From NCBI GenBank assembly GCA_030248215.1, contig JASANG010001802.1:1-64000 (forward strand): a stretch of DNA of 64,000 nt. The letters run 5' to 3'. The stretch comes from Enoplolaimus lenunculus (taxonomy: Eukaryota; Nematoda; Enoplea; Enoplida; Thoracostomopsidae). Within the stretch, counting starts at the first letter, position 1. Each line of letters starts with the position of its first letter. The translations under genes were made by a program, and so were the position numbers. Under the pieces are notes generated by a model. It had not been told where the DNA came from. It saw only the letters and a program-made list of their open reading frames with translations, and did not search any database. This document shows positions 9,915-21,392 of this stretch, piece by piece.

Positions 9915-12900
9915 ATGGCTTGTTCTGCTACATTGTATGGTTTTCCTCAAAAAGCAAATATGTTAGCTAAAGTTTGTAGGTAAGTTTTGTGCCTAAAATT
10001 GAGGTGAACTGTAGCAATTATATAGGTATTATGTAATATATGTAAGTATGTGAGACATACTTGTCCTTGTGCATATGCAATAAATGCAGTGCACATTGTG
10101 GTGTACGGTCGACATATATAGTCGACGACTGACATGGGGGCTACGCCGTGAGCGCAAAGGTAAACTGCCGCGCTATGAACACGGTATCCAGTCGAAAATA
10201 GGATGGACGGTCAAGGGACGACCTTGTTGAAAATAAGGGCATGTAAGTATGTGAGACATACTTGTCCTTGTGCATATGCAATAAATGCAGTGCACATTGT
10301 GGTGTACGGTCGACATATATAGTCGACGAAAAATGCAGTTGGCGAGGCGGGCTACGTGGCGCAGTGGTAGAGTGTTCGCTTAAGGATCCATAGGCTGAGA
10401 GTTCGATCCCCGCTCGTGCCCGCTTTTCCAGCTGCTTAGTAAAAAAGGTCTGATGTCCCGGTTCCTACCTTGACTGACATGGGGGCCACGCCGTGAGCGC
10501 AAAGGTAAACTGCCGCGCTATGAACACGGTATCCAGTCGAAAATAGGATGGACGGTCAAGGGACGACCTTGTTGAAAATAAGGGCATGTAAGTATGTGAG
10601 ACATACTTGTCCTTGTGCATATGCAATAAATGCAGTGCACATTGTGGTGTACGGTCGACATATAGTCGACGAAAGATGCAGTTGGCGAGGCGGGCTACGT
10701 GGCGCAGTGGTAGAGTGTTCGCTTAAGGATCCATAGGCTGAGAGTTCGATCCCCGCTCGTGCCCGCTTTTCCAGCTGCTTAGTAAAAAAGGTCTGATGTC
10801 CCGGTTCCTACCTTGACTGACAATATATACTTATATATTTATTTACTTATAATATTTATTTATATATAATATATATCAGGGATCCAACAGGAATTAAGTT
10901 TGCCGGGCAAGAACAGGAAACGGAATTTAAAATAATTTTTGACAACGAATTACTGTTTTACGATTTAGTAAACTCGTCAAAAACATGTTTTAAGCGAGTT
11001 TTTCGCGATTTCTTTTTCCTTTTCATCCCTCCTACAAAACGCGTAACGAAATCTTTCCATTTAACAACTTGTCAACTAAACTGAGGGAGATGAAACGTAT
11101 AAAGTTCTACGAGTAATTTTGCAACTACAAAATTTTTTGAATGTATAAAAGATTTGGCACATCACCTTAAGAATTCTGGTTTCTGCGTCTTGGAATGCAG
11201 GAACATTAACAGGAATTGAATTTTTACGTTTTTGCCGCTCGTATTAATTTTTAGCTGAAATATCTAAAACAAGTTGAAAGCTTGGCTACCCAACCATATT
11301 TTGTGGAAATCTTGGTTCAAGCTTTTTCTTGCCAGATTAATTATTGTATGGGATGGGCTTTGGTACAAGAAACTAGTAGGTATCATTCTGTGGTACGGTT
11401 GTAGTGAAATCATTGCCTTGTTGCACAGTGTTTAGCTAAGCATTTAAAATGATGTTTCTTTTCTAGTTTGCCTTAATGTGCATCTCGGTGCTTATGCAAA
11501 TTAACGTTGTATTGGACTGGTTAGCTAATGAACCTGATAAGTGGTAGATAACTATATTTTTAACTAGAAAACCAGTCAGAGCTTCACTGATTGTTTGCGC
11601 CACATTTTCACGCAATCGTTCATTTATTAACCTTTGTAATTATAATGCATTTTTAGTTTAACCATTTACGATTCTGTGTCAGAGTATGCCTCGGTAACTT
11701 CTTCGCCTGGCAAACAATCTCAAACGCTTTCACGAGCTCCCAACGCGTATGCCCTTTACGTCCAGAAGATATTCCCGACCATTGGCGGCAGTGCTGTCGA
11801 ACGAATGAAACAAATTCCTATTATGTGGCGCAATCTTGATAACACAAAACGAAAGGTATGGCTTGCAAACTCCCGATGATTATATAGCTGAACTTGCTTT
11901 ATTGTCATCTAAATTGGTTTGCATTGTTTCGTACGAATTTTAGTAGCTAAACACTTATTTGTATTTTTTCTTAAATAACTCATTTTTTGACATTGATTAT
12001 GTTTACTAGAAAAAGCAGGAGAAGTTTCTAATTCTATTCTGCATATTGATTTAGGAGTTTGTTGATCTATCGCAGAAGCTACGAGATAAATATATGGAAA
12101 ACAAAGAAGCGAATGACGCTGCATACCGCCAACGTCGAGAAAAGAAATTGTCTGTCTTGCTTAACAAAGAGCTGGATAAGGTACTTGTGCAAATCCAATA
12201 TATATTAATGTAGTGTTTCAGAGCAGGAGTAATCTGTATTTCTTCTGGCCCCTACAACATATTCACAAAACTACGATAATTCATTGCGAAACAAGAATTT
12301 GAAAGGCATTAAGCCATGATCTTTATTGTAAGATATATGAAACCGTATTACATACTTATTTTGTTTACAATCTTGTAATAATAAGTCAAAGAACTGAAGA
12401 TTCAGAACTTTCTTTGCTGTCTTTTAGCTTGTTTCTTCGATAACAAATACCAGCATTGCAACAGCGGGATAGATAAGCCGAAAGCTTAAAAAGTTGAAAC
12501 ATGTGTTATATACGTAATTCAGGTGCCGTTTCTGTAAGCTTTTAAGGTCGGGGAGGGGAGAGTAAAAAGTTAGGAAAATCGGACATGAGGTGCTTGAAAT
12601 TATAAAAATAATGTTATGGTTAATCATTGGTATGATCATAGTTTTCGTTTTGAAGAAACTTGACAGTTACGTATAAGCGAAACAAGCGAAACTGTTTTAA
12701 GGTCGCTTGCAATAAAAGATTTGCTGACGTTTCTTATGTTTGCCATTGTTTTTTCAATGTTAGATGTACGCTGAAAGTGGCAAGCCAGAGCCTGTACCTC
12801 GCAGTGGATACAATTTGTTTGTTAAACAATTCTGCTCGAAATCTCAAGGAAAAGATGTAAGACTTTTAATGTGTTAGTTTAATGCAAAAGTTAATTCATT

Positions 12901-15087
12901 ACGCATGGTTCTACGGCGACTGAAAATCAGTTGTACTAACTTGTCAGACAGATTGAACTGATTTGGTAGGGTAGAGTTCACTGTTGGAACTATATGGTAT
13001 GCACGACCTCGGTTCGAAGATTTTGCCCAAAGTTAATGACCACGCATGGGATCGAACCTCGGACCGCTTGCACTCGAGCCAAGCATGCTACCTCTGCACC
13101 ATGTGGTCATTACAACAACTTATTATGCTGGTATATGTGCACATGTATAGCAGTCTTTTTTGATTTACATTACACTTACTGTGCACATACCAACATTTAC
13201 TATACAACTCGTCGGAACATTGAAAATATTAAGTTTTTTATGTTTCAATGAAAGGTTTATATTTTAATTATGAATTATTGTTCAAAAACGTTACAATTTT
13301 AGGTATTTGCGGAAGCTGCAAAGGCCTGGAAGGGACTTTCTGTCGCCGAGAAAGAGGTTAGTTATTGAATTTTGTGTGTTTTTGCTTTTGAAATGCAGAA
13401 AATTTTTCGTTTTTATTATTGTAATTTCGTTTCCAACGTGCATTGTCGACGAATATTTCATTTTGTTCGGAAAAATATTATTCTCTGAAACCATGTTTTA
13501 CGTTAAGTAGGCTGTTACAGCATTCATTTGCTAAAAATCCACAAATTAAAAAACCCACCCACTGAAAAATCTACCCGAAAATGTGACACAACCAGTCTGC
13601 TCTAGTAGAACAGCAATGATGATAAATTACAAAAACGGGTTTAGTTTTGTGCTCGCTATGTTTTTTGATTGCTCTACTTTTGTTGCGACTTGGTTGTCCA
13701 CCAAGCATATGATCCGTTCCCGAACAAAAAATAAAACATTACATGTTTAAAAACACTAAACTTACATTGAACTTGACTTATCACTCGCTTATCAAACCAA
13801 AACATATAACTAAGAAATATGTATATGTATATATAAATATATATACATATACATACATACATATATATGCACAGTGTTTTTGCCGTGTCCATTGCCTTAT
13901 GACGATCATCATTTGCAATTAGTCACGCCAGAACCCTTGTCATTTTTTAATCTAACTTTTTAGAACGTAATTGAAAATCTACAATTTTGCCAAAAAACCA
14001 GGGTCTTTATGTATTAAAAACCCCACCTAAACCTGCTTTGAAGTTTAAAATAAAAAACCTCTAAGAAACTGTTTTTTGAACGTTGAGTAAAGAACAAAAT
14101 GTGCAGGAAACGTGTGAACGACTCGTTTCAAGTTTTTCGTTCCGTTCGTATAAATAACTAGTAAATTGTAGTTGCGCGCATGTGCACATTTTGTAACACG
14201 ATGGGTTTGGTATATGTTCAACATGTTTCTTGTAAAGCAAGACTAAGCTCATGTAAACAGTTGCAAGGACCATATTACACGAATACCGCATCTGTTTTGC
14301 ATATTAGACACTGTTGAAATTACCGGTCTCCTTAATGTTTTCATTTTGTATACGTATAGAATTGCGTTACTATTAACAAGAGTGGATAATCGCTATTTAA
14401 CAAGAGTGTGCCACTGGGCACATTCTGTGTAGAAAAGAATGTACCTGTCACGCGTTGCGTTTTTGCCCTACCCCCCGTTTGTGTAGAGGGTGGTACAACC
14501 GGTGTGAACCACTGCACTTTATGTATGCGGCGTCAAACATGCTCCCGTTATAGATTAATTTTGGGGTATTCATGTGATAGCGACCCCCCTCTACACAAGG
14601 GGGTCGGAAAAACGTAACACCCGGTGGTACATTTTGTACCATGCGGAACGCCACGAGTGGCATACTTTTGTATCATGCACTCTTGGTGGTATTAATAAAA
14701 TCTGTTTACATAAATAGTATTGTTATATGCTGGAACGCTGCCCAGAATACGTATGTGGAGTGTTCCAACTTCAATAATATTATAAACATGTTGCTTAGCT
14801 TTGGTTTCAGTTGTAGTCAACGGTACTCCTTAGGGCTTGCACTACTATTTATTGTTTTCACCCGTTACAATTTGTAGAATTACTCCAAACGTGCACAGGA
14901 AGACGTTAAAAATTATGAAAAGAAGATTGAAGCTTGGAAAAGACGAATTCAGAGCGACCAAAAGTTTGAACCACTACGTAAACTTTTGACACAAGGTAAC
15001 CATTTGCTAAAGTACGGCAATGTTGTAACGGGATCTGATCCCAAGTTACAACGAGAAATTCTCAGGGAAATCAAAGAAACTGTTTGA
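9915..15087 (+). CDS. TFAM: Mitochondrial transcription factor A-like, two HMG boxes
   Basis: Exons 9915-9979, 11657-11855, 12055-12180, 12764-12856, 13303-13356 and 14878-15087 join in phase to give 248 aa. Introns are GT-AG with T-rich acceptors. The start is supported by an in-frame TAA 18 nt upstream. Residues 1-45 are basic/hydroxylated with few acids, consistent with a mitochondrial presequence. HMG box A is about 48-115 (RAPNAYALYVQK.., W79, then Y101/Y112). HMG box B is about 142-200 (PRSGYNLFV.., W170, NYSKRAQEDVKNYEKK). A short C-tail follows. Size and two-box layout match TFAM (about 246 aa in mammals; HMG-5 in C. elegans), which packages and transcribes mtDNA. Nuclear HMGB proteins also have two boxes, but the missing acidic tail and the presequence-like N-terminus argue against them. 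Intron 1 holds a tandem tRNA-derived repeat, intron 4 a tRNA-like sequence, intron 5 a foldback element. Confidence 0.85.
10037..10823 (+). mobile_element. tRNA-derived SINE-like repeat, tandemly duplicated
   Basis: A unit of about 345 bp is repeated in TFAM intron 1. The tRNA-like head GTGGCGCAGTGGTAGAGTG (A box) plus GAGTTCGATCCCC (B box) occurs at about 10350-10420 and 10690-10765. The body GTAAGTATGTGAGACATAC occurs at about 10041, 10243 and 10588. The GACATGGGGGCCACGCCG segment occurs at about 10131 and 10475. Copies are nearly identical, implying recent tandem duplication. The head's acceptor arms do not pair well, so a functional tRNA is unlikely. Confidence 0.75.
13037..13108 (-). tRNA. 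tRNA-like sequence (pseudogene or SINE head likely)
   Basis: On the minus strand 72 nt fold as a cloverleaf. Acceptor GACCACA pairs with CGTGGTC at 6 of 7 positions. The D-arm is GTGC..GCAT, the anticodon loop is CTCGAGT (would read CGA), the T-loop is TTCGATC. The B box is intact (GGTTCGATCCC) and the A box is recognisable (TGGTGCAGAGG). A CGA anticodon would mean tRNA-Ser, yet the long variable arm of tRNA-Ser is missing, and there are mismatches at 7-66, 31-39 and in the T-stem. A decayed tRNA or a SINE head is therefore more likely than a working gene. It lies inside TFAM intron 4. Confidence 0.4.
13812..13872. repeat. TATA/CATA microsatellite
   Basis: ATATGTATATGTATATAAATATATATACATATACATACATACATATATATG-like simple repeat in TFAM intron 5. 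Confidence 0.7.
14403..14690. mobile_element. Long-inverted-repeat (foldback) element in TFAM intron 5
   Basis: The left arm (GTGCCACTGGGCACATTCTG ... CCGTTTGTGTAGAGGGTGG) is matched in reverse complement by the right arm (CCCCCCTCTACACAAGGGGG ... GGAACGCCACGAGTGGCATAC). Arms are about 90 bp and imperfect, around a core of about 100 bp. It is a non-autonomous DNA element by structure; the family is not recognised. Confidence 0.6.
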
Positions 15088-15699
15088 TTCATTATTTTCG
15101 ACGTTAATATTGTCATTTTGGTTATGTTTCAATATTTGGTCAGGGTTTTCGTTAAGCGCATGGGAGTTTGGTAAAATTTGACAAATTTTCGTTTTTCTGT
15201 TTGGAAAACTATTGATAAGTTAATGATTTAATGAAAAAGCTTTGATGCGTGTGGAAATTGTCTGAATACTCTAAATGACGACTAGGCTAAGATTTCAAAT
15301 TAGTTATGTTTTAGAGTTTGCGGTTAAAATTGCGAAAGCTACATTTTAGTCACGCGATATATTAATTAAGAACTTTCAGTTGAAAATTTGTCATAGTTTT
15401 GAAGAAAATATGCTTCATATTTCCCGTCATTACATATCTGTAAGTATTTTGTTATCTGGTTAAATCTTGTAATGTCTGTAAATAAGTGTTTTTGTGAAAT
15501 TAATTTTGAAATTGCTAAATGGAGTGACTGTTTAACCGAAATATACTCACTTTTAATACATTGGAACTTATCACCAATAGCTGTACAATTATGCTTATAT
15601 GTTTAAATTTTCACGCTGCTTCTAACAAGATTGGTCAGTGAAATTTCATAAATAATTTGTGGAAATTGAATTTTGAAAAGTTTTTCGAAAACGAAAACA

Positions 15700-16165
15700 T
15701 GATCCAAACTGGGGTCCGTGGTACGCTGAGGGCTTCCTGCAGTCCTGGCACAACAAGTAGGAGCGCATTGTAGGCAAACGAGCGTTTGAAACAGTCCTAC
15801 GTACGTATAAATTTATTTATATACAATAAACGGGTGGCAAGTTAGTAACCCAGGATCCCCTCTCTGTATCAAGGGACCGTAAGCTGTACGGAATGCTGTC
15901 GCGCCTTAGCCCTCCCCACATTAAGCAAATTTTTTATTGGAACAGTTGAAATCTCTAATAAAGTATACAACTGTGTTATAGGCGCTTTTAGTATATAACT
16001 ATCTGTCCCGCTTGTACTGGTGGTGTTGCGTCCGTCGCAGCTGTCCCAGCTGTCTGCTGTTCTGTTGTCCCCGGTGTAAGCAGGAGTGCTTCAGCTCTAG
16101 TTTGTTTGGCGCTGCACTCCTGCTTGTCATTGTCCCGGGACAGCACCACAGCCCTGACCATAACT
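15700..16165. repeat. Second copy of the CTGTCC-bearing dispersed repeat
   Basis: Shares ACGTATAAATTTATTTATATA, the GGAATGCTGTCGCGCC block, AATAAAGTATACAACTGT and the GCAGGAGTGCTTCAG tail with 8040-9420. Its minisatellite is only about 60 bp. It starts roughly 600 bp after the TFAM stop. Confidence 0.55.
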
Positions 16166-17009
16166 TGGGTCCAAAAGGGAAGATAATGGTGATATTGACT
16201 CGAAATTTCTGGAAATATTCGAACAAAGGCAGTTTTACCGGCTACAGAATAACCTGTTGGTGTCGTCAAAAAATTTTCTCGCTCTCTACAGTCACTCACA
16301 AACTTTTTGACGGAATTATATCGTCCCGAAATTAAATTCATGCTATTAAAGTTATGCAACAGTGCATAGTTGCGTTATATTTCATTAGATCATTTTTGTT
16401 TTCTAATTGTACAAAGCCGCAGTGCTACTGCAATTTTGTATTTATCTAAAGTTACATGGACAGGCATCTACGAATGTCATTATTACTTTGAAACGGGGGT
16501 TACGTTCTATAAAAATTTGGTCCAAATTGAGCTTGTTTTGCTGGACGACAGGGAGACTGGGAGGGGCGTGGTGAATTTGTGTCTGGACTTATGTAGGTTT
16601 AGGTTTAGGCTTAGACTTTGGCTTAATCGTACGAGGCGAATTCCGTTAACTTCTTCATCCGGTCATCTCGATTTGACCATGACGTTTTAGGTTTTCCTAT
16701 TTTCGTGTAGTGTTGTGATTAGCTTATAGCAGGTACAACCGGAGGTTTGCCTTCGGCCTCACTCCCGGTAGAAAATCCGGCTCCGGTAGAATTTTAGCGG
16801 AGGTTCCGGCCATTTGGTAGCAAAATTCTGTATAGTTATACAAAAATTGTATCGTTCCGTACGTTTGGCTATAAGTTTTGATACAATTTAGACAACAAAT
16901 TGTCGGGTTTTTTAAAAGAAAGATATTTAAAACTAAGATTTTTTTGACAACTCTTTCAAAAATTTGCTAAAATTTAAACGTTGTTTAAGCTAGTTGAAAA
17001 TCGAATATT
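16166..17009. other. Gene-free stretch
   Basis: Contains a short TTAGGC patch (about 16590-16630) next to GCTGGACGACAGGGAGACTGG, a pairing that recurs at 47850-48007. A family H fragment (CAACCGGAGGTTTGCC ... GGAGGTTCCGGCCATTT) lies at 16735-16820. No gene is visible. Confidence 0.45.
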
Positions 17010-17173
17010 ACGTTAAGGGGCGTAACAGTAGATTAAGCGTTTTGCTGAGCCTAAGCCTAAGCGTTTAAAAATGAGTTCCTAAGCCTAAGCAAAAAATTAT
17101 AATCTAGAATCTAAACCACCCACTCTTTTATAGACCCACCAGAAACCTTACGCCCCTTAAAGTAACATGGGCC
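17010..17173. mobile_element. Family B MITE, left end truncated
   Basis: Body TTAAGGGGCGTAACAGTAGA..CCTAAGCCTAAGCG..; right end TTACGCCCCTTAAAGTAACATGGGCC. The telomere-like core is short. Confidence 0.65.
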
Positions 17174-17924
17174 GACTGTTTTAATAGAAAGATCAAGTTT
17201 CCCCAAAGTGATTATTTTATTACACTATAACATGGATGGATATGGCTTAGATTTAGTTTTACGCTTCAGCTTAGGCATGGAACTAATGAAGTAAACCACT
17301 AAATGTAATTGCACAGCACAAGCAAAGTGAATCAGCGTTGTACAGAGTTGATCACCATGTAATGTTTTCATTATTGACGCTGACGGTCGCATATAATCCT
17401 GCTTAAGTTCATTTTCATATGTATGCAACGGTTGTTATAATTGGAGTTGGCGATAGTTTTGTGAAAGTTTTCAATCGTTGTGTTTGTGCCACAATTCCTA
17501 AGTGATGTAAATAAGTATATAATAAATAAAATTCGTCGGCGATTTATTAGTTTAACTGTATGAATGAGTTATTAAATGGCAATTCTGAGCAGATAAAAAT
17601 ATTCAAACTTATGTTAATGGGAAAAAATTTTATTTTTATTTTCGGTAACGGTTAAAAATTGACCGAGACCAAAAGTATCGGCTTCGATAAGTTGGGGTTT
17701 GGTCTCAGTCTAGGTCTCGCTTTTTTAACTGGTATCGGCTATCCCTGTTCCTGAGGACTATTACCATCTGCTTTTGTGCAAAACGTATAATAGGTTGACA
17801 GTGTCACACTATTAAGCAATATTTTTACTCTATAAAGCTGACTAAAAATGTTTCGAGCGAACTCAAGGGAATATGCAGATGCCCCCTCTCGATTGCGCAT
17901 ACCTTGGTTGATCCCACTATCCGG

Positions 17925-18235
17925 GTACAACCGGGAGATTTGCCTCTGGCTCCTGTAGAATTTTTGCCGGAGGTTCGGGCCATTTCGGTACTACAACATT
18001 TATCTGTTTACTTAGCGCGTTTCGTTTTACTTTTGTCACATCTTTCAGGAAAGAATTTCTGAAATTTCGCAGAAAATTAGCGTAAAATCAAACAACTTAA
18101 CAATATATTGCAGATATTGACTAAAATTAACTAATTAACCATCATTTTTACTACCTAATTTCGCCTCACGTCCAGCTCCGGCAAGTTTCGTTGACTTACG
18201 GCTCCGGTATTTTTCACCTCCGGTTGCACCCTGCC
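17925..18235. mobile_element. Family H repeat (CCGG-rich ends)
   Basis: Starts GGGTACAACCGGGAGATTTGCC and ends TTTTTCACCTCCGGTTGCACCC. The ends are related as imperfect inverted repeats (GGTGCAACCGGAGG). Fragments of the same family occur at about 16735, 20615-20760, 24190-24290, 39130-39180 and 62690-63055. Confidence 0.5.
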
Positions 18236-18355
18236 CACTACGTATGTATTCTATTTTGAACATTAGAAAAAGCACCATGCCGCTTTTAAGTACAGATATA
18301 CAGTGGTTTGTCTCTATCCCAGACATGCTGGCAGCAGCGTAGCCATAATTTTGTT

Positions 18356-18534
18356 TGCCCATGTTACTTTAAGCGGCGACCAGGTTTCTGGTTGGTCCAT
18401 AAAAGAGTAGATTTAGATTCTAGATTACATTTTTTTGTTTAGGCTGTGGCTTAGGAACACATTTTTGCAACGCTTAGGCTTAGGCTTAGGAATGCGCTAA
18501 ATTTGCTGTTACACCCCGTAAAGTAACATTGGCC
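18356..18534. mobile_element. Family B MITE
   Basis: Left end TGCCCATGTTACTTTAAGCGG; right end ACCCCGTAAAGTAACATTGGCC. Perfect 8-bp duplication ATTTTGTT at 18348-18355 and 18535-18542. Core TTAGGAACAC..ACGCTTAGGCTTAGGC. Confidence 0.85.
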
Positions 18535-18754
18535 ATTTTGTTGAAATAAATTTCGTGTCACAGTTTTTTTGCGAGCCAGCGTATCGAACGAAAAAATTTA
18601 TTTATACTCGGCTCAGGTTATGCCCACCGCCTGTAAAAATATCGTTTTTCGAGTCTCGGGGAATTTCGCGGGGCGTATATTCCTCGTATCCCTCCCTTGT
18701 GTACGCCCCTGGTTACTGGTGAAGTATCGCATGTGCCCCAATATTGGAACCACG

Positions 18755-18925
18755 GCCTACATTTATAAATATATATGTGTATGTATATATTTTGATGTAC
18801 ATATTTAAATGTGCGAATACATATGTGTATATATGTGTATTATATTGTATATACATATATATTTATATATAATATACACGATTATAGTTGTATATTATAT
18901 ATACGACTATGTGTATATATTAGCC
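18755..18925. repeat. TATATG microsatellite
   Basis: AT-rich simple repeat, mostly TATATGTGTATA-type units. Nothing else is visible in this block. Confidence 0.75.
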
Positions 18926-19729
18926 TAGTTTGAAAACGTTACTCATGTACTATTTCTATTTGCTCTTAAAGCATGGGTTTTATGATCAACCATGCTTTCA
19001 AGGCTTGAGGTACATTAGTAGACAGGGTTTGCCCATCGATTGAGCGGGGGGGGGGGCTCATTTTCTGAAAATGGTTTGGCCCCCTAGAAAAGTTCTAGAC
19101 ACGCTTGTAAGTTGTGTAAAATGTCCAAATGCGCCTCCTAAAATGTCCTATAGCATTTGAAATAGAACACGAGCTTATTGAAGGTAAAACAAGACAAGGG
19201 GATGCACAGAGGGGGCTTGGGGGAGCAGGTACCCCTGAAATACAAATTGATATTCAGGGTTGTAGTCAGGGATTCACTTCGACGGATGGTAACGGAGGTC
19301 TGTACCGGTTTTTTGGCGAACCAGCGGAGCGAGCGAGATAAATGTTTGACCTGCGCAGTGTTTATAGCATGTAAGCTTTTTCTGACCATTCAGAAATTGG
19401 AGGGATATATTTCCGTGTCCCCTCTTACGTACACCCCGGAGTCATTGCCTTATTGAGTTAAAGTTTGGAACTGTGCATATATGCTATTTTATATTCCTGC
19501 ATTTTGTATAGGTTTTGCGTTTACCCTCCCACCCCCCTTCGCCACGAATTCTCATTTTTCCGGTTCGCCATAGCTGGTAGAAAGGTATATTGCTAGACCA
19601 TAAGCGTTAACTGATTTTTCGTGTGTTGCTTTGTCGAGGTTTGGCTGTAGTCGTTGCTGAGACTCTAGCGGACCCACAGTAGTCTGGGTGTAGAAATTGG
19701 TATAAAAAAATTGATGTCGCTCTTAATTC

Positions 19730-20183
19730 GGAAATTTCTGAGGCGGATCCCGAAATTTCTGAGGCGGATCCGGAAATTTCTGAGGCGGACCCGGAAATTT
19801 CTGAGGCGGATCCGGATATTTCTGAGGCGGATCCGGAAATTTCTGAGGCGGATTCGGAAATTTCCGAGGCGGATCCGCAAATTTCTGAGGCGGATCCGGA
19901 AATTTCTAAGGCGGATCCGGAAATTTCTAAGGCGGATCCGCAAATTTTTGAGACGAATTCGGAAGTTTCTGAGGCGGATACGGAAATTTCTGAGGCGGAT
20001 CCGGAAATTTCTGAGGCGGACCCGGGAATTTCTGAGGCGGATCCGGAAATTTCAGAGACGGATCCGGAAATTTCAGAGACGGATTCGGAAATTTCTGAGG
20101 CGGATCCGAAAATTTCTGCGGCGGATCCGGAATTTTCTGAGGCGGATCCGGAAATTTCAGAGACGGATTCGGAAATTTCTGAC
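19730..20183. repeat. 21-bp minisatellite
   Basis: About 21-22 units of GGAAATTTCTGAGGCGGATC(C), with a few TCAGAGAC or TTCG variants. The unit length is a multiple of three and stop-free, so frames stay open on both strands (R-I-R-K-F-L-R on +). This is a by-product and not evidence of a gene. Confidence 0.9.
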
Positions 20184-21240
20184 GGGGAGCGTGCAAAATA
20201 TATATTATATATTATATATGTATACGTATTAATAGTAAAAAAAGTTCGCTAGTTAAGCAGTAATGGTAGTTGCACTGCCTCCAATCTCCAGAGGTGATAT
20301 TACAAAACGTTCGAACACATTTTTGTATCAATTCTAGTTTAAAATTTGTTATTAAATCTAACGGTGCATCCGTTAGCCAAAGAGGGGTCGGAGGGAGGGG
20401 GGCTCAGCCCACCCCCTGGAAAAAGTTTGGCACCCCTTTGAGAATTTTCAACTTTGCTTGCAAGTCATTTTAATAACCCTTGAATGCCCCTCGTGAAAGT
20501 TGTTTAGACCTCCTAGCGAGGTGAGCTGACGACGGGCCTGTGTTAGGGATAAATTTCAGTTTCGGGAAACGTCTTAACATTGTGGGCCTCCCACAACTGA
20601 TGTGCTAGGGGCCAGGGTGCAACCGGAATTCCGGTTCCGGCATTTTTTCACCTTCCGGTTCCGGTTCCGGTAAATTTTCCCCACCAAACCACACCAAACC
20701 AAAAACAAAAAAAAAAAATCCGGTTTCAGTGTCCGGTATAAACCTACCGGATGATATTTGTGGTTGTGCTTCCAAATGTCATAAAACTGTTTTTTGCACG
20801 TCAAAATACTACGTATTTTGAAGCGACTGCAATTCCGAACAATTCATGAATGGACACTGACATGGAATGAAAAATCCAAACCAAAAATTAAATTCATCTT
20901 AAATCCATAAATACAACTATTTTTACACGGCTCAGGGTGGTCTAAGACAAGCTGTTTCGGAAACGAAGCGAGCAAGAAGCCAAACGCAAGTATTTAGTGG
21001 AAGTTTGAATACAAAATTTTTGATTTTGATCCCGATTGGAAAGAAATATATGGCTTGGATGGTTCTGTGCTTCTTGGATTCACCGATGAAAGCCATTGAT
21101 TTAGCATTTTTCGGGGAGGGACAGACGGCGGATAATAAGCTTAATAGCGCGGATTATAAGCTTACATCTGTAAAACGGCTAACGCCAGGTTTGCAATTTT
21201 ATAGCTCATAGCTAGCAACAAGTATTTAAGGTGTTGCTAT
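20184..21240. other. Gene-free stretch with family J and H fragments
   Basis: A family J MITE (about 20372-20542: GGGGGGCTCAGCCCACCCC..AATGCCCCTCGTGAAAG..GAGGTGAGCTGACGACGGGCC) and a CCGG-rich family H fragment (20612-20760). No gene is visible. Confidence 0.45.
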
Positions 21241-21251
21241 GTTCATAAGTT

Positions 21252-21371
21252 ATGATGAGTAAACTGTGGTTCTCAATAGACTTGATGGTGCGATTTATCG
21301 GCGGCCTATTTGGCGGCTGGATCGCCTATGAACGCCGTTTCCGTCTGGATCCGGACGGCTTCCGGCCGTGG
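21252..21371 (+). CDS. Candidate first exon of an unidentified protein
   Basis: ATG ATG opens 40 codons ending at a GTAAAA donor, with an in-frame TAA 6 nt upstream. The product begins MMSKLWFSIDLMVRFIGG and continues LFGGWIAYERRF, RLDPDGFRPW. Third positions from the IGG segment on are G/C-rich (GGC, CGC, CTG, GAC), unlike the AT-rich surroundings, and the peptide has a glycine-rich hydrophobic stretch followed by basic residues. I do not recognise it and found no downstream partner exon; a family J MITE begins at 21393. Without the splice the frame closes after 9 more codons at the TAG of the MITE end. It could be a real small or membrane-protein exon, or chance. Confidence 0.3.
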
Positions 21372-21392
21372 GTAAAAACGTTGGTCGTAACA

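Noticed and set aside
10350-10765. Functional tRNA genes
   Set aside because: Acceptor arms do not pair and the unit is part of a longer tandem SINE-like repeat.
12994-13251. Protein-coding frame over the tRNA-like sequence
   Set aside because: No splice support or domain; it lies in an intron of a well-supported gene.
15700-16165. Solo terminal repeat of a retroelement
   Set aside because: It has a TATA-like and an AATAAA motif, but no clear terminal dinucleotides or target duplication were found; left as an unclassified dispersed repeat.
19665-20232. Basic repeat proteins (RIRKFLR, PPQKFPD)
   Set aside because: They follow from the 21-bp minisatellite; complementary strands are equally open.
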